From contig CAIYXP010000399.1 in assembly GCA_903930145.1 (NCBI GenBank), positions 1-47,121 on the forward strand: DNA of 47,121 nucleotides, read 5' to 3'. This document shows positions 34,655-44,804 of this stretch, one piece after another. Source of the stretch: an uncultured Methylococcaceae bacterium. Its GTDB lineage: Bacteria > Pseudomonadota > Gammaproteobacteria > Methylococcales > Methylococcaceae. Position 1 is the first letter of the stretch. Each line of letters starts with the position of its first letter. Under the pieces are notes generated by a model, which worked only from the letters and a program-made list of their open reading frames with translations, was not told the origin of the DNA and made no database searches. The position numbers were made by a program, and so were the translations under genes.

Positions 34655-37600
34655 TTGACTTTTGTTAGTTCCCTGTGGTTTCTTGAACTACCGAAGAGAG
34701 TGATTAGTTTGCCATTCGTTTTTACACACCGGCTTTTTTCCCTTGCCTTAGCTTATTTTGTCACAGGCAGGCTGGGGTTGATGTTGCCCTTCTTTGGTTC
34801 GAATATTACCTTGGTCTGGTTGCCGACCGGCATTGCCGTCGCTGCTTTGATGCGCTGGGGGTATGGGTTATGGCCAGGGGTTTTTATTGGGGCTTGGCTG
34901 GTCAATTTTAGCTTGGGTTCGCCATTGTGGGTGGTGACTGGCATTGCTGTGACCAACACCCTAGGCCCGCTGTTAACCGCTTATCTATTTGGCAAACTAT
35001 CATTACACCCCGAACTTGACCGGGGGAAAGACATTCTTCTTTTGGTCATCGCTTCGGCGATGGGAATGTTTGTGAGTGCTGGTGGTGGTGTGGGTAGTTT
35101 GGTCTTATTTGGCTTGTTGCCCTCTCGGGATACGGTTTCAGCACTGCTATGCTGGTGGGCTGGGGATTTTGTCGGGGTATTGTTGGCCGCCCCCTTGTTG
35201 CTTAATTTTTCCCGGCAGGCATTGGCAGTATTATGGCGACAGAGATTTGAATTTGGCATTTGGCTACTGATAACGCTGGCTGTGTGCTGGGTAATCTTTT
35301 TTCTCGATTTCAGCGACTATGGCGCTTACCTACCTAGGGCATTTGTTGTCATCCCCTTAGTCGTCTGGGCAGCCTTGCGTTTTGATCTATTAGGCTCGTC
35401 TTTGGCGGGATTGATCGTTGTCATTATCGCTACGCTGGCGACGAGTTTGGGGCATGGTCCTTTTTTTACGCTAGATGAGCATCCGGGATTGTTTTCGCTG
35501 TGGCTGTTTCTGATTACCTTGGTCATACTTGGCTTGATGGTGGCATTGTTGCAGTCGGATCGAATGCGCAGGATGGAAGACTTGCGCAGGAGTGAAGCTT
35601 TCACTGTCAGCGTGTTGGATTCATTGTTGGCGCACATTGCCGTGCTTGACGGACAAGGGACTATCATCGCTGTCAACCAAGCATGGCGGCGGTTTGCAGA
35701 AGAAAACGGTTTGCCGGGGCAATTAGAAAGTTGTATTGGAGTCAATTATTTAAGCATTTGCGAGAAATCAGCCGGTCAATATAATGAAGAGGCTGAAAGA
35801 GTCAAAGCGGGGTTGCTGGCTGTGTTGGCAGGGGAGCTTGACGAATTCTATTTGGAATATCCTTGCCATTCGCCGACGCTAAAGCGATGGTTCTTGCTGC
35901 ATGTATCCCCTTTGAAAGACATCGGTAAAGGCGTGGTCATGGCCCATCACAACATCACCGAGCGCAAGCTGGCTGAACAGGAAAAACAGGAGTTGCTGGA
36001 TCGCTTCCAAAAAATCAACAGCCGGATTCCGGGGGTGTTTTATCAATATCGTCTGCATCCCGACGGCAGTTCCTCATTGCCCTATGCCAGTCAGGGCATC
36101 AATGACATTTATCAGGTTAGCGCAGCAGAAGTCATGGAACATTCTGACCGATTGTGGAGTTTTACTCATCCCGAGGATTTAGAGGCTCTGGAAGCTTCCA
36201 TCAAAGCTTCGGCTAGAGACTTAACTCCCTGGCAGCATGAATATCGCATCAGATTTGACGATGGAACAGAGCGTTGGTTGTATGGTAACTCGATGCCGCA
36301 ACGTGAAGAGGATGGTTCGGTGCTTTGGCATGGCTTTCTAACCGATATTACTCAGCATAAGAAAGCCGAACAAGCCTTACGGGAGAGCGAAAGCCGTTTC
36401 CGGCTGATGGCCGATTGCGCGCCAGTATTAATTTGGATGTCTGGGCTGGACAAACGCTGTTTTTATTTTAATAAGGTATGGCTGGAATTCACCGGGCGGA
36501 CACTTGGGCAGGAATCGGGCAATGGTTGGTTGGAAGGTGTGCATAAGGAAGATGCTCGGCATGTGGAGAAAGTGTATACCACCGCCTTTGGCAAAAGGGA
36601 GGATTTCACCATTGAGTATCGCTTGCGCCGCTTCGACGGTGAATATCGATGGGTCATTGACCATGGAGTGCCACGTTTTGGGGAAGATGGCGAGTTTATT
36701 GGCTATATTGGGTCTTGCTTTGATTTTACCGAGCGTAAGCAGGCAGAGGATGAGTTGCAACAAAATCAGGAATTGTTTTCTTTGTACATACGGAATTCGC
36801 CTATTTTCACCTACATAAAAGAGGTGACACCCAGTAAGAATGCTGTCTTGCAAGCCAGCGAAAATTTCATTGAAATAATTGGGCTTCCGGGTAGTGAGAT
36901 TGCCGGAAAATCCATGCATGAACTGTTCCCACCTGAGTTTGCCGAGAAAATCATTGCCGATGACTGGGCGGTTGTCGAAAAAGGTGAGGTGTTAAAATTG
37001 GACGAGGAACTTCATGGTCGCCATTTCACTTCAATCAAGTTTCCCATCAATCAAGGCGACAGAACCTTATTGGCGGGTTACACCATCGACATCACCGAAC
37101 GAAAAGAGGCTGAGCTGGCCTCGCATAAGGCAAAAGAATTGGCTGAAGAAGCCATAAAGGTCAAGAGCAGCTTCCTAGCCAACATGTCGCATGAAATACG
37201 GACACCGATGAATGCCATTATCGGCATGGCCTATCTTGCCGGCCAAACTGAATTGACACCGCAACAGCGTGATTATATGGATAAGATTAGGCAGTCAGGG
37301 CAGCACTTAATGGATATCATCAATGACATTCTGGATTTTTCCAAAATCGAGTCCGGGAAGCTGACCCTGGAAATCATTGAGTTTGAATTGGCAGATGTGT
37401 TTATCACCGTTTCTAACTTGATTGGGGGTAAGGCGAAGGACAAAGGAATGGAATTGGTGTTTGACATTGCTAAAGACATGCCGGAGCTTTTCATCGGTGA
37501 TCCACTGCATTTAAGACAAGTATTGGTCAATTTTGGTATTAATGCCGTTAAATTCAGTGACAAAGGAGTTATCCGTTTTAGCGTTGACATGCTGGAGGAT

Positions 37601-38671
37601 AGTGGACAAGAAGTGCTTCTACGCTTTGCTGTGACGGATCAAGGCATAGGGCTGACTCCCGATCAAAAAAGCCGGTTGTTCCAGTCGTTTAGTCAAGCGG
37701 ATGCCTCGACGACACGGCAGTACGGGGGTAGTGGCTTGGGTTTGGCCATTTGCAGAAATTTGGCGGAGCTGATGGGCGGTTCGGTGGGCGTAAACAGTGA
37801 AATTGGAAAAGGTTCCACTTTCTGGTTTACTGCCCGGCTTCGCAAGTGCCAATGTGGTTTAACCCAACCGGATTCAAGCGGGTGGTCAAAACCGGTGCAA
37901 GACGATCTAGGCTCGGATAAGGACTCTTTTGATCAAACCAGTCGGGTTGGGATTGACAGAATCCAAGGTGCCAGAATTTTGCTGGTGGAAGACAACGAAA
38001 TCAATCAATTGATATCGATGGCGTTACTGCGTAGCATCGGGCTTGAAGTGGATCTGGCTGAAAATGGCAAAATCGCGGTGGAAAAAGCCATGACGGGACG
38101 TTACGATTTGGTTCTGATGGATACACAAATGCCGGTAATGAATGGTTTTGATGCCACCCGTGAAATTCGCAAGTTCAAGAATTTTCAAGACTTGCCCATC
38201 GTGGCGTTGACAGCCAATGTATCAGGGTCCAGCCGTGTTCAATGCTTGGATGTTGGCATGAACGATCATTTGGCAAAACCGATTGATCCAGACCGGCTGT
38301 TCGCTGTTCTGCTTCAGTGGATTCAACCTAAGCAAGATTCTTCCACGGCGAGTGGCCCTGACATTTTAGTCCACGCAGTCAAAGATAATAATCCAGCTCC
38401 TGTTAGTTTGGCTAAGGGAAACCATGCGGCAGTTGATTCTCCAGAAAGCTACCAACAAATCAAGCGGGTTGTAGAAACAATGTTAGTATTGCTGACTAAT
38501 TACGATAGTGCTGCTTTGGATTGGTTGTCGGATCACAGAAAATCACTACAGGCAGCGCTAGGCAAGGATTTTGTGCGCTTTGAGCATGACGTACGCAATT
38601 TTGACTTTGTAAAGGCACTTCAGTTGATAAAAAGTGTTTCAAATGATGGGCGACTGCCACTCGCAGAATAG
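34655..38671 (+). CDS. MASE1-PAS hybrid histidine kinase
   Basis: This protein of up to 1338 residues starts with a MASE1 membrane sensor (about 25-305, around eight helices, with [13 protein letters not shown] and [19 protein letters not shown]). Four PAS domains follow (about 312-438, 452-568, 577-695, 704-818), then HisKA with H846 ([18 protein letters not shown]), the ATPase domain ([16 protein letters not shown]) and a receiver with D1156 ([13 protein letters not shown]). The C-terminus ([19 protein letters not shown]) is helical and has no HPt histidine motif. Three of its PAS domains closely match those of the preceding kinase, so the two are paralogues. The start is uncertain: TTG 34655, GTG 34700 or TTG 34709, with GAAGAG suiting the last. 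Confidence 0.9.
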   Translation: MTFVSSLWFLELPKRVISLPFVFTHRLFSLALAYFVTGRLGLMLPFFGSNITLVWLPTGIAVAALMRWGYGLWPGVFIGAWLVNFSLGSPLWVVTGIAVTNTLGPLLTAYLFGKLSLHPELDRGKDILLLVIASAMGMFVSAGGGVGSLVLFGLLPSRDTVSALLCWWAGDFVGVLLAAPLLLNFSRQALAVLWRQRFEFGIWLLITLAVCWVIFFLDFSDYGAYLPRAFVVIPLVVWAALRFDLLGSSLAGLIVVIIATLATSLGHGPFFTLDEHPGLFSLWLFLITLVILGLMVALLQSDRMRRMEDLRRSEAFTVSVLDSLLAHIAVLDGQGTIIAVNQAWRRFAEENGLPGQLESCIGVNYLSICEKSAGQYNEEAERVKAGLLAVLAGELDEFYLEYPCHSPTLKRWFLLHVSPLKDIGKGVVMAHHNITERKLAEQEKQELLDRFQKINSRIPGVFYQYRLHPDGSSSLPYASQGINDIYQVSAAEVMEHSDRLWSFTHPEDLEALEASIKASARDLTPWQHEYRIRFDDGTERWLYGNSMPQREEDGSVLWHGFLTDITQHKKAEQALRESESRFRLMADCAPVLIWMSGLDKRCFYFNKVWLEFTGRTLGQESGNGWLEGVHKEDARHVEKVYTTAFGKREDFTIEYRLRRFDGEYRWVIDHGVPRFGEDGEFIGYIGSCFDFTERKQAEDELQQNQELFSLYIRNSPIFTYIKEVTPSKNAVLQASENFIEIIGLPGSEIAGKSMHELFPPEFAEKIIADDWAVVEKGEVLKLDEELHGRHFTSIKFPINQGDRTLLAGYTIDITERKEAELASHKAKELAEEAIKVKSSFLANMSHEIRTPMNAIIGMAYLAGQTELTPQQRDYMDKIRQSGQHLMDIINDILDFSKIESGKLTLEIIEFELADVFITVSNLIGGKAKDKGMELVFDIAKDMPELFIGDPLHLRQVLVNFGINAVKFSDKGVIRFSVDMLEDSGQEVLLRFAVTDQGIGLTPDQKSRLFQSFSQADASTTRQYGGSGLGLAICRNLAELMGGSVGVNSEIGKGSTFWFTARLRKCQCGLTQPDSSGWSKPVQDDLGSDKDSFDQTSRVGIDRIQGARILLVEDNEINQLISMALLRSIGLEVDLAENGKIAVEKAMTGRYDLVLMDTQMPVMNGFDATREIRKFKNFQDLPIVALTANVSGSSRVQCLDVGMNDHLAKPIDPDRLFAVLLQWIQPKQDSSTASGPDILVHAVKDNNPAPVSLAKGNHAAVDSPESYQQIKRVVETMLVLLTNYDSAALDWLSDHRKSLQAALGKDFVRFEHDVRNFDFVKALQLIKSVSNDGRLPLAE

Positions 38672-38724
38672 CTATTTAATTGGTCTACAATAGATTAACT
38701 GTTTACAGAAATTAAAGGTACATT

Positions 38725-39846
38725 ATGCCAGACCGAAATTTAAATTTATATCACAAGATGACTGTACTTGTCGTTGATGACGCGACAGAAAACTTGATGT
38801 TGATGCGAGACTTGCTTAAGGATCATTATCAAATCAAGGTGGCGAAGGATGGTGAGACGGCATTGAAGATTGCCCAATCAGAAGCAAAACCGGACATTAT
38901 CCTGCTTGACATCATGATGCCCTGCATGGATGGTTACGAGGTTTGCCGACAATTGAAGGAAGACAAAAAAACTTCATCAATTCCAGTCATTTTTCTGACT
39001 GCCAAGTCTGAACCGGAAAGTGAGGCTTATGGTCTGGAAATCGGTGCGGTCGATTACATCACCAAGCCAATCAGTCCCCCGATTGTGTTGGCTAGGATCA
39101 AGTCCCAGTTGCAAATCAAAGCAGCCAACGATTTTTTGGTAGACAAGGCTGTTTTCCTCGAACAGGAAGTGGTCAGGCGAAGTTTGGAAGTGTCTGCCAT
39201 CCAAGAGTTGACCATGGTTGCCATGGCTTCATTGGCGGGCTCCCGACTCCATGAAACCGGTAAACATCTCCGCCGAACTCAGTATTTCGTCAAAGCGCTG
39301 GCTGAAAGGTTGAGATTTAACCCAAGGTTTGTCAGTTTTTTGTCGGATTACAATATTAATATGTTGTTTTGGGTGGCACCCTTGCATGACATAGGCATGG
39401 TTGCTGTGCCAAGCCACATTCTTCTGAAGCCGGGCGACAACCCGTTAACATCGGAAGAGTTTGAATTAATCAAAGCTCATACCACGATAGGATATGAAGC
39501 CATACAGAAAGCGGAAAAAGCATTGAAAATTAATGGTGATTATCTTGATATTGCCAAGGATGTCATCCTCTGCCATCATGAGAGGATGGATGGTAGTGGT
39601 TATCCGTGTGGGCTAGTTGGCGAAGAGATACCCATTGCAGCACGCTTAATGGCAATTGCCGATGTTTACGACGCTCATGTCAGCGACCGCATCTACAAAG
39701 GACGCGTATCACATGAAAAGGCTGTCGAAAGCATGATTGAGGGCAGGGGCAGCCTGTTTGACCCCGACATGCTGGATGCCTTTTTGGATATCAAAGACGA
39801 TTTCCGGGCAATTAACGCGAACTTTCGAGATGTTCTCTGTAGTTGA
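38725..39846 (+). CDS. Response regulator with HD-GYP c-di-GMP phosphodiesterase
   Basis: This 373-residue protein has an N-terminal receiver (about 10-130; VLVVDDATENLML, phosphoacceptor D62 in LLDIMMP, K in TKPIS). A linker helix follows, then an HD-GYP domain (about 165-365) with LHDIGMV (H221, D222) and HHERMDGSGYP (284-294). The RpfG-like layout predicts hydrolysis of c-di-GMP controlled by phosphorylation. It lies 53 bp after the second hybrid kinase, so one or both kinases, especially the one with an HPt domain, are likely phosphodonors. It stands before ribH within the riboflavin cluster. Confidence 0.93.
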   Translation: MPDRNLNLYHKMTVLVVDDATENLMLMRDLLKDHYQIKVAKDGETALKIAQSEAKPDIILLDIMMPCMDGYEVCRQLKEDKKTSSIPVIFLTAKSEPESEAYGLEIGAVDYITKPISPPIVLARIKSQLQIKAANDFLVDKAVFLEQEVVRRSLEVSAIQELTMVAMASLAGSRLHETGKHLRRTQYFVKALAERLRFNPRFVSFLSDYNINMLFWVAPLHDIGMVAVPSHILLKPGDNPLTSEEFELIKAHTTIGYEAIQKAEKALKINGDYLDIAKDVILCHHERMDGSGYPCGLVGEEIPIAARLMAIADVYDAHVSDRIYKGRVSHEKAVESMIEGRGSLFDPDMLDAFLDIKDDFRAINANFRDVLCS

Positions 39847-39890
39847 GCATCAAGCTTAAGCCATGGGCTGATATGATGATTTTTTTCATC

Positions 39891-39910
39891 AAATATAATC
39901 GTTTATAATT
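39891..39910 (+). promoter_or_regulatory. Possible promoter before ribH
   Basis: The AT-rich leader has two TATAAT words (39894-39899 and 39904-39909) before ribH. A short stem GATGA/TCATC around a T-run lies just upstream (about 39876-39890). No good -35 box is evident. If active, it would let ribH-nusB be expressed apart from the kinase genes. Confidence 0.35.
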
Positions 39911-39934
39911 TAATATCTAAAACTGGGATTCAAA

Positions 39935-40414
39935 ATGTCAACTATAAAAACCTTTGAGGGTCACTTTGGTGCCGCTGGGATGCGCTTTTGCATTGTAGCC
40001 TCCCGCTTTAACAGTTTCATTGTCGATCAATTGGAGGCTGGAGCCATTGATGCCTTGGTTCGCCATGGCGCAAGCATTGAAGACATTCATGTCGCCAAGA
40101 CTCCGGGGGCGTATGAATTGCCTTTGGCTGTACAAGCGGCGGCCGCCAGTAAACGCTATGATGCCATTATCGCTGTCGGCGCGGTGATTCGAGGTTCCAC
40201 CCCGCATTTTGACTATGTGGCGGGTGAGTGCGTCAAAGGCATCAGCAGTGTTTCCTTGAAACTGGGCATTCCGGTAAGCTTTGGGGTGTTGACGGTGGAT
40301 TCCATCGAACAAGCCATTGAACGGGCTGGGACAAAAGCTGGCAACAAAGGCGCTGAAGCGGCCTTATCTGCCGTGGAGATGGTCAACTTGTTGCGTGGAA
40401 TGGAAATTAAATGA
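39935..40414 (+). CDS. ribH: 6,7-dimethyl-8-ribityllumazine synthase
   Basis: This 159-residue enzyme condenses the RibB and RibD-branch products to lumazine, the substrate of RibE. Signatures are [37 protein letters not shown], and [17 protein letters not shown] with the catalytic His. The length is normal. nusB overlaps its stop by 4 bp. In the common cluster it follows ribB(A) directly; here three signalling genes intervene. Confidence 0.96.
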   Translation: MSTIKTFEGHFGAAGMRFCIVASRFNSFIVDQLEAGAIDALVRHGASIEDIHVAKTPGAYELPLAVQAAAASKRYDAIIAVGAVIRGSTPHFDYVAGECVKGISSVSLKLGIPVSFGVLTVDSIEQAIERAGTKAGNKGAEAALSAVEMVNLLRGMEIK

Positions 40415-40857
40415 ACCGTTCACAAACGAGGATTCTTGCACGGCGCAGTGCCATGCAAGCCATTTACCAATGGCAAATGACTGGCTACAACCTTGCCGAA
40501 ATTGAACGCCAGTTCATTGAGGAGCATGGTTTGGGCTATGCCGATCCGGCCTATTTCAATGAACTGCTGCATGAAGTGCCTAAAAATCTTGATACCATTG
40601 ACAATGCACTGTCTGAATTCACTGACCGTCCCATCAGCGAAATCGACCCGGTGGAGCGTGCAGTGCTTAGGATAGGGGCTTATGAATTGCTTCATCGCCC
40701 CGAACTGCCGTTCAAGGTCATTCTTAACGAAAACATCAATTTGGCCAAGACTTTTGGTTCCATCCATGGGCATAAGTTCGTTAACGGGATTTTGGACAAA
40801 GTTGCCCACAAAATAAGATCGGTCGAAATTGCTGCCTACGTCAATAAAAAAGGCTGA
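40411..40857 (+). CDS. nusB: Transcription antitermination factor NusB
   Basis: This is a 148-residue, all-helical RNA-binding protein that works with NusE (S10) at boxA to allow rRNA transcription through terminators. It shows [44 protein letters not shown] and [14 protein letters not shown], with the C-terminal [11 protein letters not shown]. It overlaps ribH by 4 bp (ATGA), the conserved ribH-nusB coupling. Confidence 0.96.
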   Translation: MNRSQTRILARRSAMQAIYQWQMTGYNLAEIERQFIEEHGLGYADPAYFNELLHEVPKNLDTIDNALSEFTDRPISEIDPVERAVLRIGAYELLHRPELPFKVILNENINLAKTFGSIHGHKFVNGILDKVAHKIRSVEIAAYVNKKG

Positions 40858-40883
40858 CCCATTTCAAATCTAACAAGAATAAC

Positions 40884-40918
40884 TTGGTAGTTTTGGTTAT
40901 TCCTGCCAACTTTTTTTT
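40884..40918 (+). terminator. Rho-independent terminator after nusB
   Basis: TTGGTAG (40884-40890) pairs with CTGCCAA (40903-40909), including one G-T pair, followed by CTTTTTTTT. It probably ends or attenuates the transcript before thiL. Confidence 0.7.
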
Positions 40919-40941
40919 GGTCTTCGTTTCTGGTAAGTCCC

Positions 40942-41904
40942 ATGTCTATTGGAGAATTTGAATTAATCAGGCGTTTTTTTACGCGCCCCCCGCGCCGTTT
41001 CGACGTGGTGCAAAGTGTTGGCGACGACTGTGCGCTGTTAAGGCCGCAAACCGGCAAGTGTCTGGCGATTACGATGGACACCTTGGTCGAAGGCGTTCAT
41101 TTCATGGCTGGGACCAACCCGGAAAACTTGGGGCACAAAGCATTGGCAGTCAGTCTTAGCGATTTGGCTGCAATGGGGGCAACTCCTGCTTGGGTCACGC
41201 TGGCGCTTACTTTGCCGGACCCGGATGAGCGTTGGTTGAACGATTTTTCCAAAGGCTTCGCCACACTGGCCGACCAGTATGGTGTGGAATTGGTGGGTGG
41301 TGACACCACCCGAGGCCCGCTGTCCATTACCGTCCATGCCATTGGGTTTGTCGGAGAGGAAGGGGCTTTGCGCCGATCTGCCGCCTGCTGGGGGGACGGC
41401 ATTTACCTGACTGGCGAATTGGGTTTGGCTGGGCTAGGTCTGGAAATATTGCTTGGAAAATCAACTCAAAATGTGCCCGAGGCAGTGGCAAAGTTGGAGC
41501 GTCCGCAACCCCGTGTCAACGCGGGCATCAGCTTGGCAGGTTTAGCCAATGCCTGCATTGACGTTTCAGATGGGCTGGCAGCCGATTTGGGTCATATTTT
41601 ACACGCAAGCGGGGTAGGTGCGACGCTCGATTGGACTGCCTTGCCGTTGCCGTCGCCAGTCAGGCAATACATTGACATGGGCGGTGATCGCTGGATGCCT
41701 TTACGGGCTGGCGATGATTATGAAATTTGCTTCACGGTTGCGGCTGAACGTGAAATTGAACTGGTAAGCAAGATGGGAGAATTTGGCTGTTCTTGTGTCC
41801 GCATTGGTCATATCGATCAACAAATGGGTTTGCGATTGAGGCAGGGCGGCATGGTTATTGACTTGGCCGAAATCGGCTATCAACATTTTCCTGTTGTGGA
41901 CTGA
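40942..41904 (+). CDS. thiL: Thiamine-monophosphate kinase
   Basis: This 320-residue enzyme phosphorylates thiamine monophosphate to the active diphosphate. AIRS-like motifs are clear: VQSVGDDCALL, MDTLVEGVHF, KALAVSLSDLAAMGATP, GGDTTRGPLSI and CIDVSDGLAADLGHI. Length and order (nusB-thiL-pgpA) are typical of gammaproteobacteria. Confidence 0.96.
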   Translation: MSIGEFELIRRFFTRPPRRFDVVQSVGDDCALLRPQTGKCLAITMDTLVEGVHFMAGTNPENLGHKALAVSLSDLAAMGATPAWVTLALTLPDPDERWLNDFSKGFATLADQYGVELVGGDTTRGPLSITVHAIGFVGEEGALRRSAACWGDGIYLTGELGLAGLGLEILLGKSTQNVPEAVAKLERPQPRVNAGISLAGLANACIDVSDGLAADLGHILHASGVGATLDWTALPLPSPVRQYIDMGGDRWMPLRAGDDYEICFTVAAEREIELVSKMGEFGCSCVRIGHIDQQMGLRLRQGGMVIDLAEIGYQHFPVVD

Positions 41905-41908
41905 AACG

Positions 41909-42403
41909 ATGTCCAGCAAGCGTGAAAAAATCCCTGCCAAGCGGATACTGCAAAACCCTATTTGCTTTTTGGCCTTTGGTTTTGGTTCAGGACTCGCGCC
42001 GATTGCGCCGGGAACTTTCGGTACGTTAGCTGCCGTACCTTTCTATCTTATGCTTGCAAACCTACCAATTCCGGCCTATTTGGGTGTGACGTTTCTGCTA
42101 TTTCTGATCGGCGTTTGGTTGTGTGGTCGATGCGAGCAAATTTTGGGCGCACAAGATCATTCAGGGATTGTTTGGGATGAGTTTGTGGGGCTGTTCATCA
42201 CCCTTGCTGGTGTCACGCCCTCGCTGTTCACAGTGACAGCGGGTTTTTGCCTTTTTCGCCTATTTGATGCGCTGAAGCCTTGGCCGATTAGCTGGTTGGA
42301 CCGTCGCGTCCATGGCGGATTGGGCATCATGCTTGACGATGTGTTGGCAGGGGTTTTTGCTTGGCTGGGCTTACGCCTTTTCCTCAATGTTTGGCCTGTT
42401 TGA
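41909..42403 (+). CDS. pgpA: Phosphatidylglycerophosphatase A
   Basis: This 164-residue inner-membrane enzyme makes phosphatidylglycerol by removing phosphate from its precursor. It has the PgpA pattern FGSGLAPIAPGTFGTLAAVP, VWDEFVGLFITL and RLFDALKPWPISWLDRRVHGG, with three or four membrane segments. The ATG at 41909 lies 4 bp after the thiL stop and is chosen over an upstream in-frame ATG inside thiL. Confidence 0.94.
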   Translation: MSSKREKIPAKRILQNPICFLAFGFGSGLAPIAPGTFGTLAAVPFYLMLANLPIPAYLGVTFLLFLIGVWLCGRCEQILGAQDHSGIVWDEFVGLFITLAGVTPSLFTVTAGFCLFRLFDALKPWPISWLDRRVHGGLGIMLDDVLAGVFAWLGLRLFLNVWPV

Positions 42404-42408
42404 TAGTG

Positions 42409-43146
42409 ATGTCACGTTTTTCCATGCGTCTAAGTCGGTTTTTATTGTTGGGATTGGTTTTGACAAGCCTAAGTGCTTGTGTCTGGCTACGCCTATTGGA
42501 ATTGAAAAACCAGTTGTCAAATTTTGACGAAAACTTCACCACCGAGGCAAGCGACCATTTTACCTTGGTATTTAAAAACCCAGTGTTGATTAATGACGAT
42601 TTTGTCACGCTGGCCAAGCTTCAACCGACCATCAAAGAATCGACACCGACAGGGAGCCGGTGGATTCAAGCCTTCCACAAGATCGACGGGAAAGGCAAAA
42701 TACAACCGGGGATTGAGTTTTTTTTCACCTTGGATTTTGACCAAGATGATCGCTTGACCCGCTGGGACTTTTCTAAATTGTTCATGACCATGGTGCCGGC
42801 ACAGTTCTTTGAGGACTCGATCCGTTCACTCGCCAAAGGGAAAGTCGATGAGGCAAACCATCGGTTCAAGGTTGACCCAAAAGACCGGGCCAAAATATCG
42901 GTAAAACCTCCCACGTTGCAACAGATCAAGGAAGCCATGGGGGAACCTGTGGAAAAGACCAAGGAAGACGGAAAGAATGTGTATGTTTACCGGTTTCTAG
43001 TTGATTCCCCGTGGATAGACCCAGACCACCAAGACCGGCGCATTACCAATGTCAGTCTTTATTTCGACCCCAAGACTGACGAATTGACAAGGATGGGCGG
43101 GCGTTTTATCGGGCTTAAGATCAACATCAATTTGGTAAAAGATTGA
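42409..43146 (+). CDS. Hypothetical lipoprotein
   Basis: This 245-residue protein has a type II signal peptide ending in the lipobox LSAC, then a mixed alpha/beta mature part: DENFTTEASDHFTLVFKNPV, IEFFFTLDFDQDDRLTRW, then PPTLQQIKEAMGEP and NVYVYRF. The last part recalls BamE-like proteins, but no family is recognised with confidence. It starts 6 bp after pgpA (42409, or 42424 as an alternative) and is probably the last gene of that unit. It ends only 6 bp before the convergent transporter gene. Confidence 0.8.
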   Translation: MSRFSMRLSRFLLLGLVLTSLSACVWLRLLELKNQLSNFDENFTTEASDHFTLVFKNPVLINDDFVTLAKLQPTIKESTPTGSRWIQAFHKIDGKGKIQPGIEFFFTLDFDQDDRLTRWDFSKLFMTMVPAQFFEDSIRSLAKGKVDEANHRFKVDPKDRAKISVKPPTLQQIKEAMGEPVEKTKEDGKNVYVYRFLVDSPWIDPDHQDRRITNVSLYFDPKTDELTRMGGRFIGLKININLVKD

Positions 43147-43152
43147 TTGGAA

Positions 43153-44784
43153 TTATTGTTTCATAAACCTTGGCTGCCGTTCGCTAGGCACTGCCTCCAA
43201 TAGTTTTCGAGTGTAGTCTTGTGAAGGATTAAACAATACTCGTTCGACTGGCCCGATTTCCACTATTTTTCCGCCACGCATGACGGCCACTTGATCGGCC
43301 AGTTCCGCAACCACTGCCAGATCATGGCTGATGAATAAGTAGCTCAAGCCTTCCCGAGTGCGCAAATCCTTTAATAGGGTTAAGATTTGTTTTTGCACGG
43401 ATACGTCCAAGGCACTGGTCGGTTCATCGCAGACAATCAGCCTAGGATTGACCGCCAAGGCACGGGCAATGCATATCCGCTGCCTTTGTCCGCCTGAAAA
43501 TTCATGCGGGTAACGCAGCCGTGCATATTTGGTCATTCCCACCGCTTCCAGCAATTCTTCTGAGCGCTGCCGCCGTTGCTGTTCCGTCATTTCAGGTTGC
43601 AAAGCCCTAATGCCTTCTTCGATGATATCGCCCACCACCATGCGCGGGTTCATGGATGAAAAGGGGTCTTGGAAGATGATTTGCATAGACTTGCACCTTT
43701 GGCGGCGGGCCTCGCCTGTGGAGCCGGTGACATCCATGCCGTCAAAGATGACTTGACCACCCGAACTGTCAATGAGGTTGAGGATGGCTTTGCCGAGGGT
43801 AGTCTTGCCACAACCGGACTCCCCTACCAAGGCCAAGGTCTGGCCTTTAGGCAAGCTGAAGGAAACCCCATCCACTGCACGGACATGATCGACCACGCGC
43901 TGGAACAAACCTTTCTTGATCGGGTAGTAAACCTTGAAGTCGTTAACTTCCAGTAGCGCAGGGGAAGTGGCCGATTTTTCACGTCCAAGGCAACTCTCCA
44001 ACCTAGGTCGGGCATCAAATAATTGTTGGCTGTAAGGGTGTTGAGGGTGGGCAAAAAAGGGTTCACTGTCAGCCGCTTCGACGATTTCACCCGTGCGCAT
44101 CACCGCCACCCTGTCGGCGATGGTGGACACGATGCCGAGGTCATGGGTAATCAACCATAATGCCATGCCGGTTTCTTGTTGCAGACGCTTCAATAGCTCA
44201 AGGATTTGCGCTTGAATGGTGACATCCAAGGCCGTGGTTGGTTCGTCGGCAATCAACAAGTCGGGTTCCCCCGCTAAGGCAATGGCGATCATGGCCCTTT
44301 GTCTCATGCCGCCGGAAAATTGATGCGGGTATTCGTTTAGGTGTTGGACTGGTCTAGGCATTCCAACTTGCCGCAACAATTCCACCGCACGGGATTTCAC
44401 ATCAGCGGCACTCAGTTCAAAATGTAGGTTTAACACTTCGCCAATTTGCTGCCCAATGGTCATGACAGGGTTGAGGGAACTCATTGGGTCTTGGAAGATT
44501 ACCCCAATGCGCTTGCCTCTGATTTTGCACATTTCAAATTCGGGCAGGTTAAACAGGTCAACGCCATCCAGCTTGGCATAGCCTTGCAGTATATGCCCTC
44601 CTAGTGGCAACAGGCGTAACACCGACAAGGCTGTCACCGACTTGCCAGAGCCAGATTCGCCGACTAGGGCGAAAGTTTCCCCATGATGAATGTCAAAGCT
44701 AATGCCTTTGACGGCAGGAACTTGTTCGATGCCTTGGCGAAATGCAACATGGAGGTCTTTGACCGAAAGCAGTGGTGTGTCCAT
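43153..44784 (-). CDS. Peptide ABC transporter, fused ATP-binding protein (YejF/DppDF-like)
   Basis: This 543-residue protein carries two complete ABC ATPase domains. The first (about 1-260) has [16 protein letters not shown] and [14 protein letters not shown]. The second (about 275-540) has [16 protein letters not shown] and [14 protein letters not shown]. The fusion of two oligopeptide-type ATPases is typical of YejF, part of a peptide or microcin C importer. The likely partner permease is encoded upstream on the same strand, with a DUF1015 gene in between. The transported substrate cannot be told from sequence. Confidence 0.9.
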   Translation of the reverse strand: MDTPLLSVKDLHVAFRQGIEQVPAVKGISFDIHHGETFALVGESGSGKSVTALSVLRLLPLGGHILQGYAKLDGVDLFNLPEFEMCKIRGKRIGVIFQDPMSSLNPVMTIGQQIGEVLNLHFELSAADVKSRAVELLRQVGMPRPVQHLNEYPHQFSGGMRQRAMIAIALAGEPDLLIADEPTTALDVTIQAQILELLKRLQQETGMALWLITHDLGIVSTIADRVAVMRTGEIVEAADSEPFFAHPQHPYSQQLFDARPRLESCLGREKSATSPALLEVNDFKVYYPIKKGLFQRVVDHVRAVDGVSFSLPKGQTLALVGESGCGKTTLGKAILNLIDSSGGQVIFDGMDVTGSTGEARRQRCKSMQIIFQDPFSSMNPRMVVGDIIEEGIRALQPEMTEQQRRQRSEELLEAVGMTKYARLRYPHEFSGGQRQRICIARALAVNPRLIVCDEPTSALDVSVQKQILTLLKDLRTREGLSYLFISHDLAVVAELADQVAVMRGGKIVEIGPVERVLFNPSQDYTRKLLEAVPSERQPRFMKQ

Positions 44785-44804
44785 GATATGAACTTGTATG
44801 GCTG

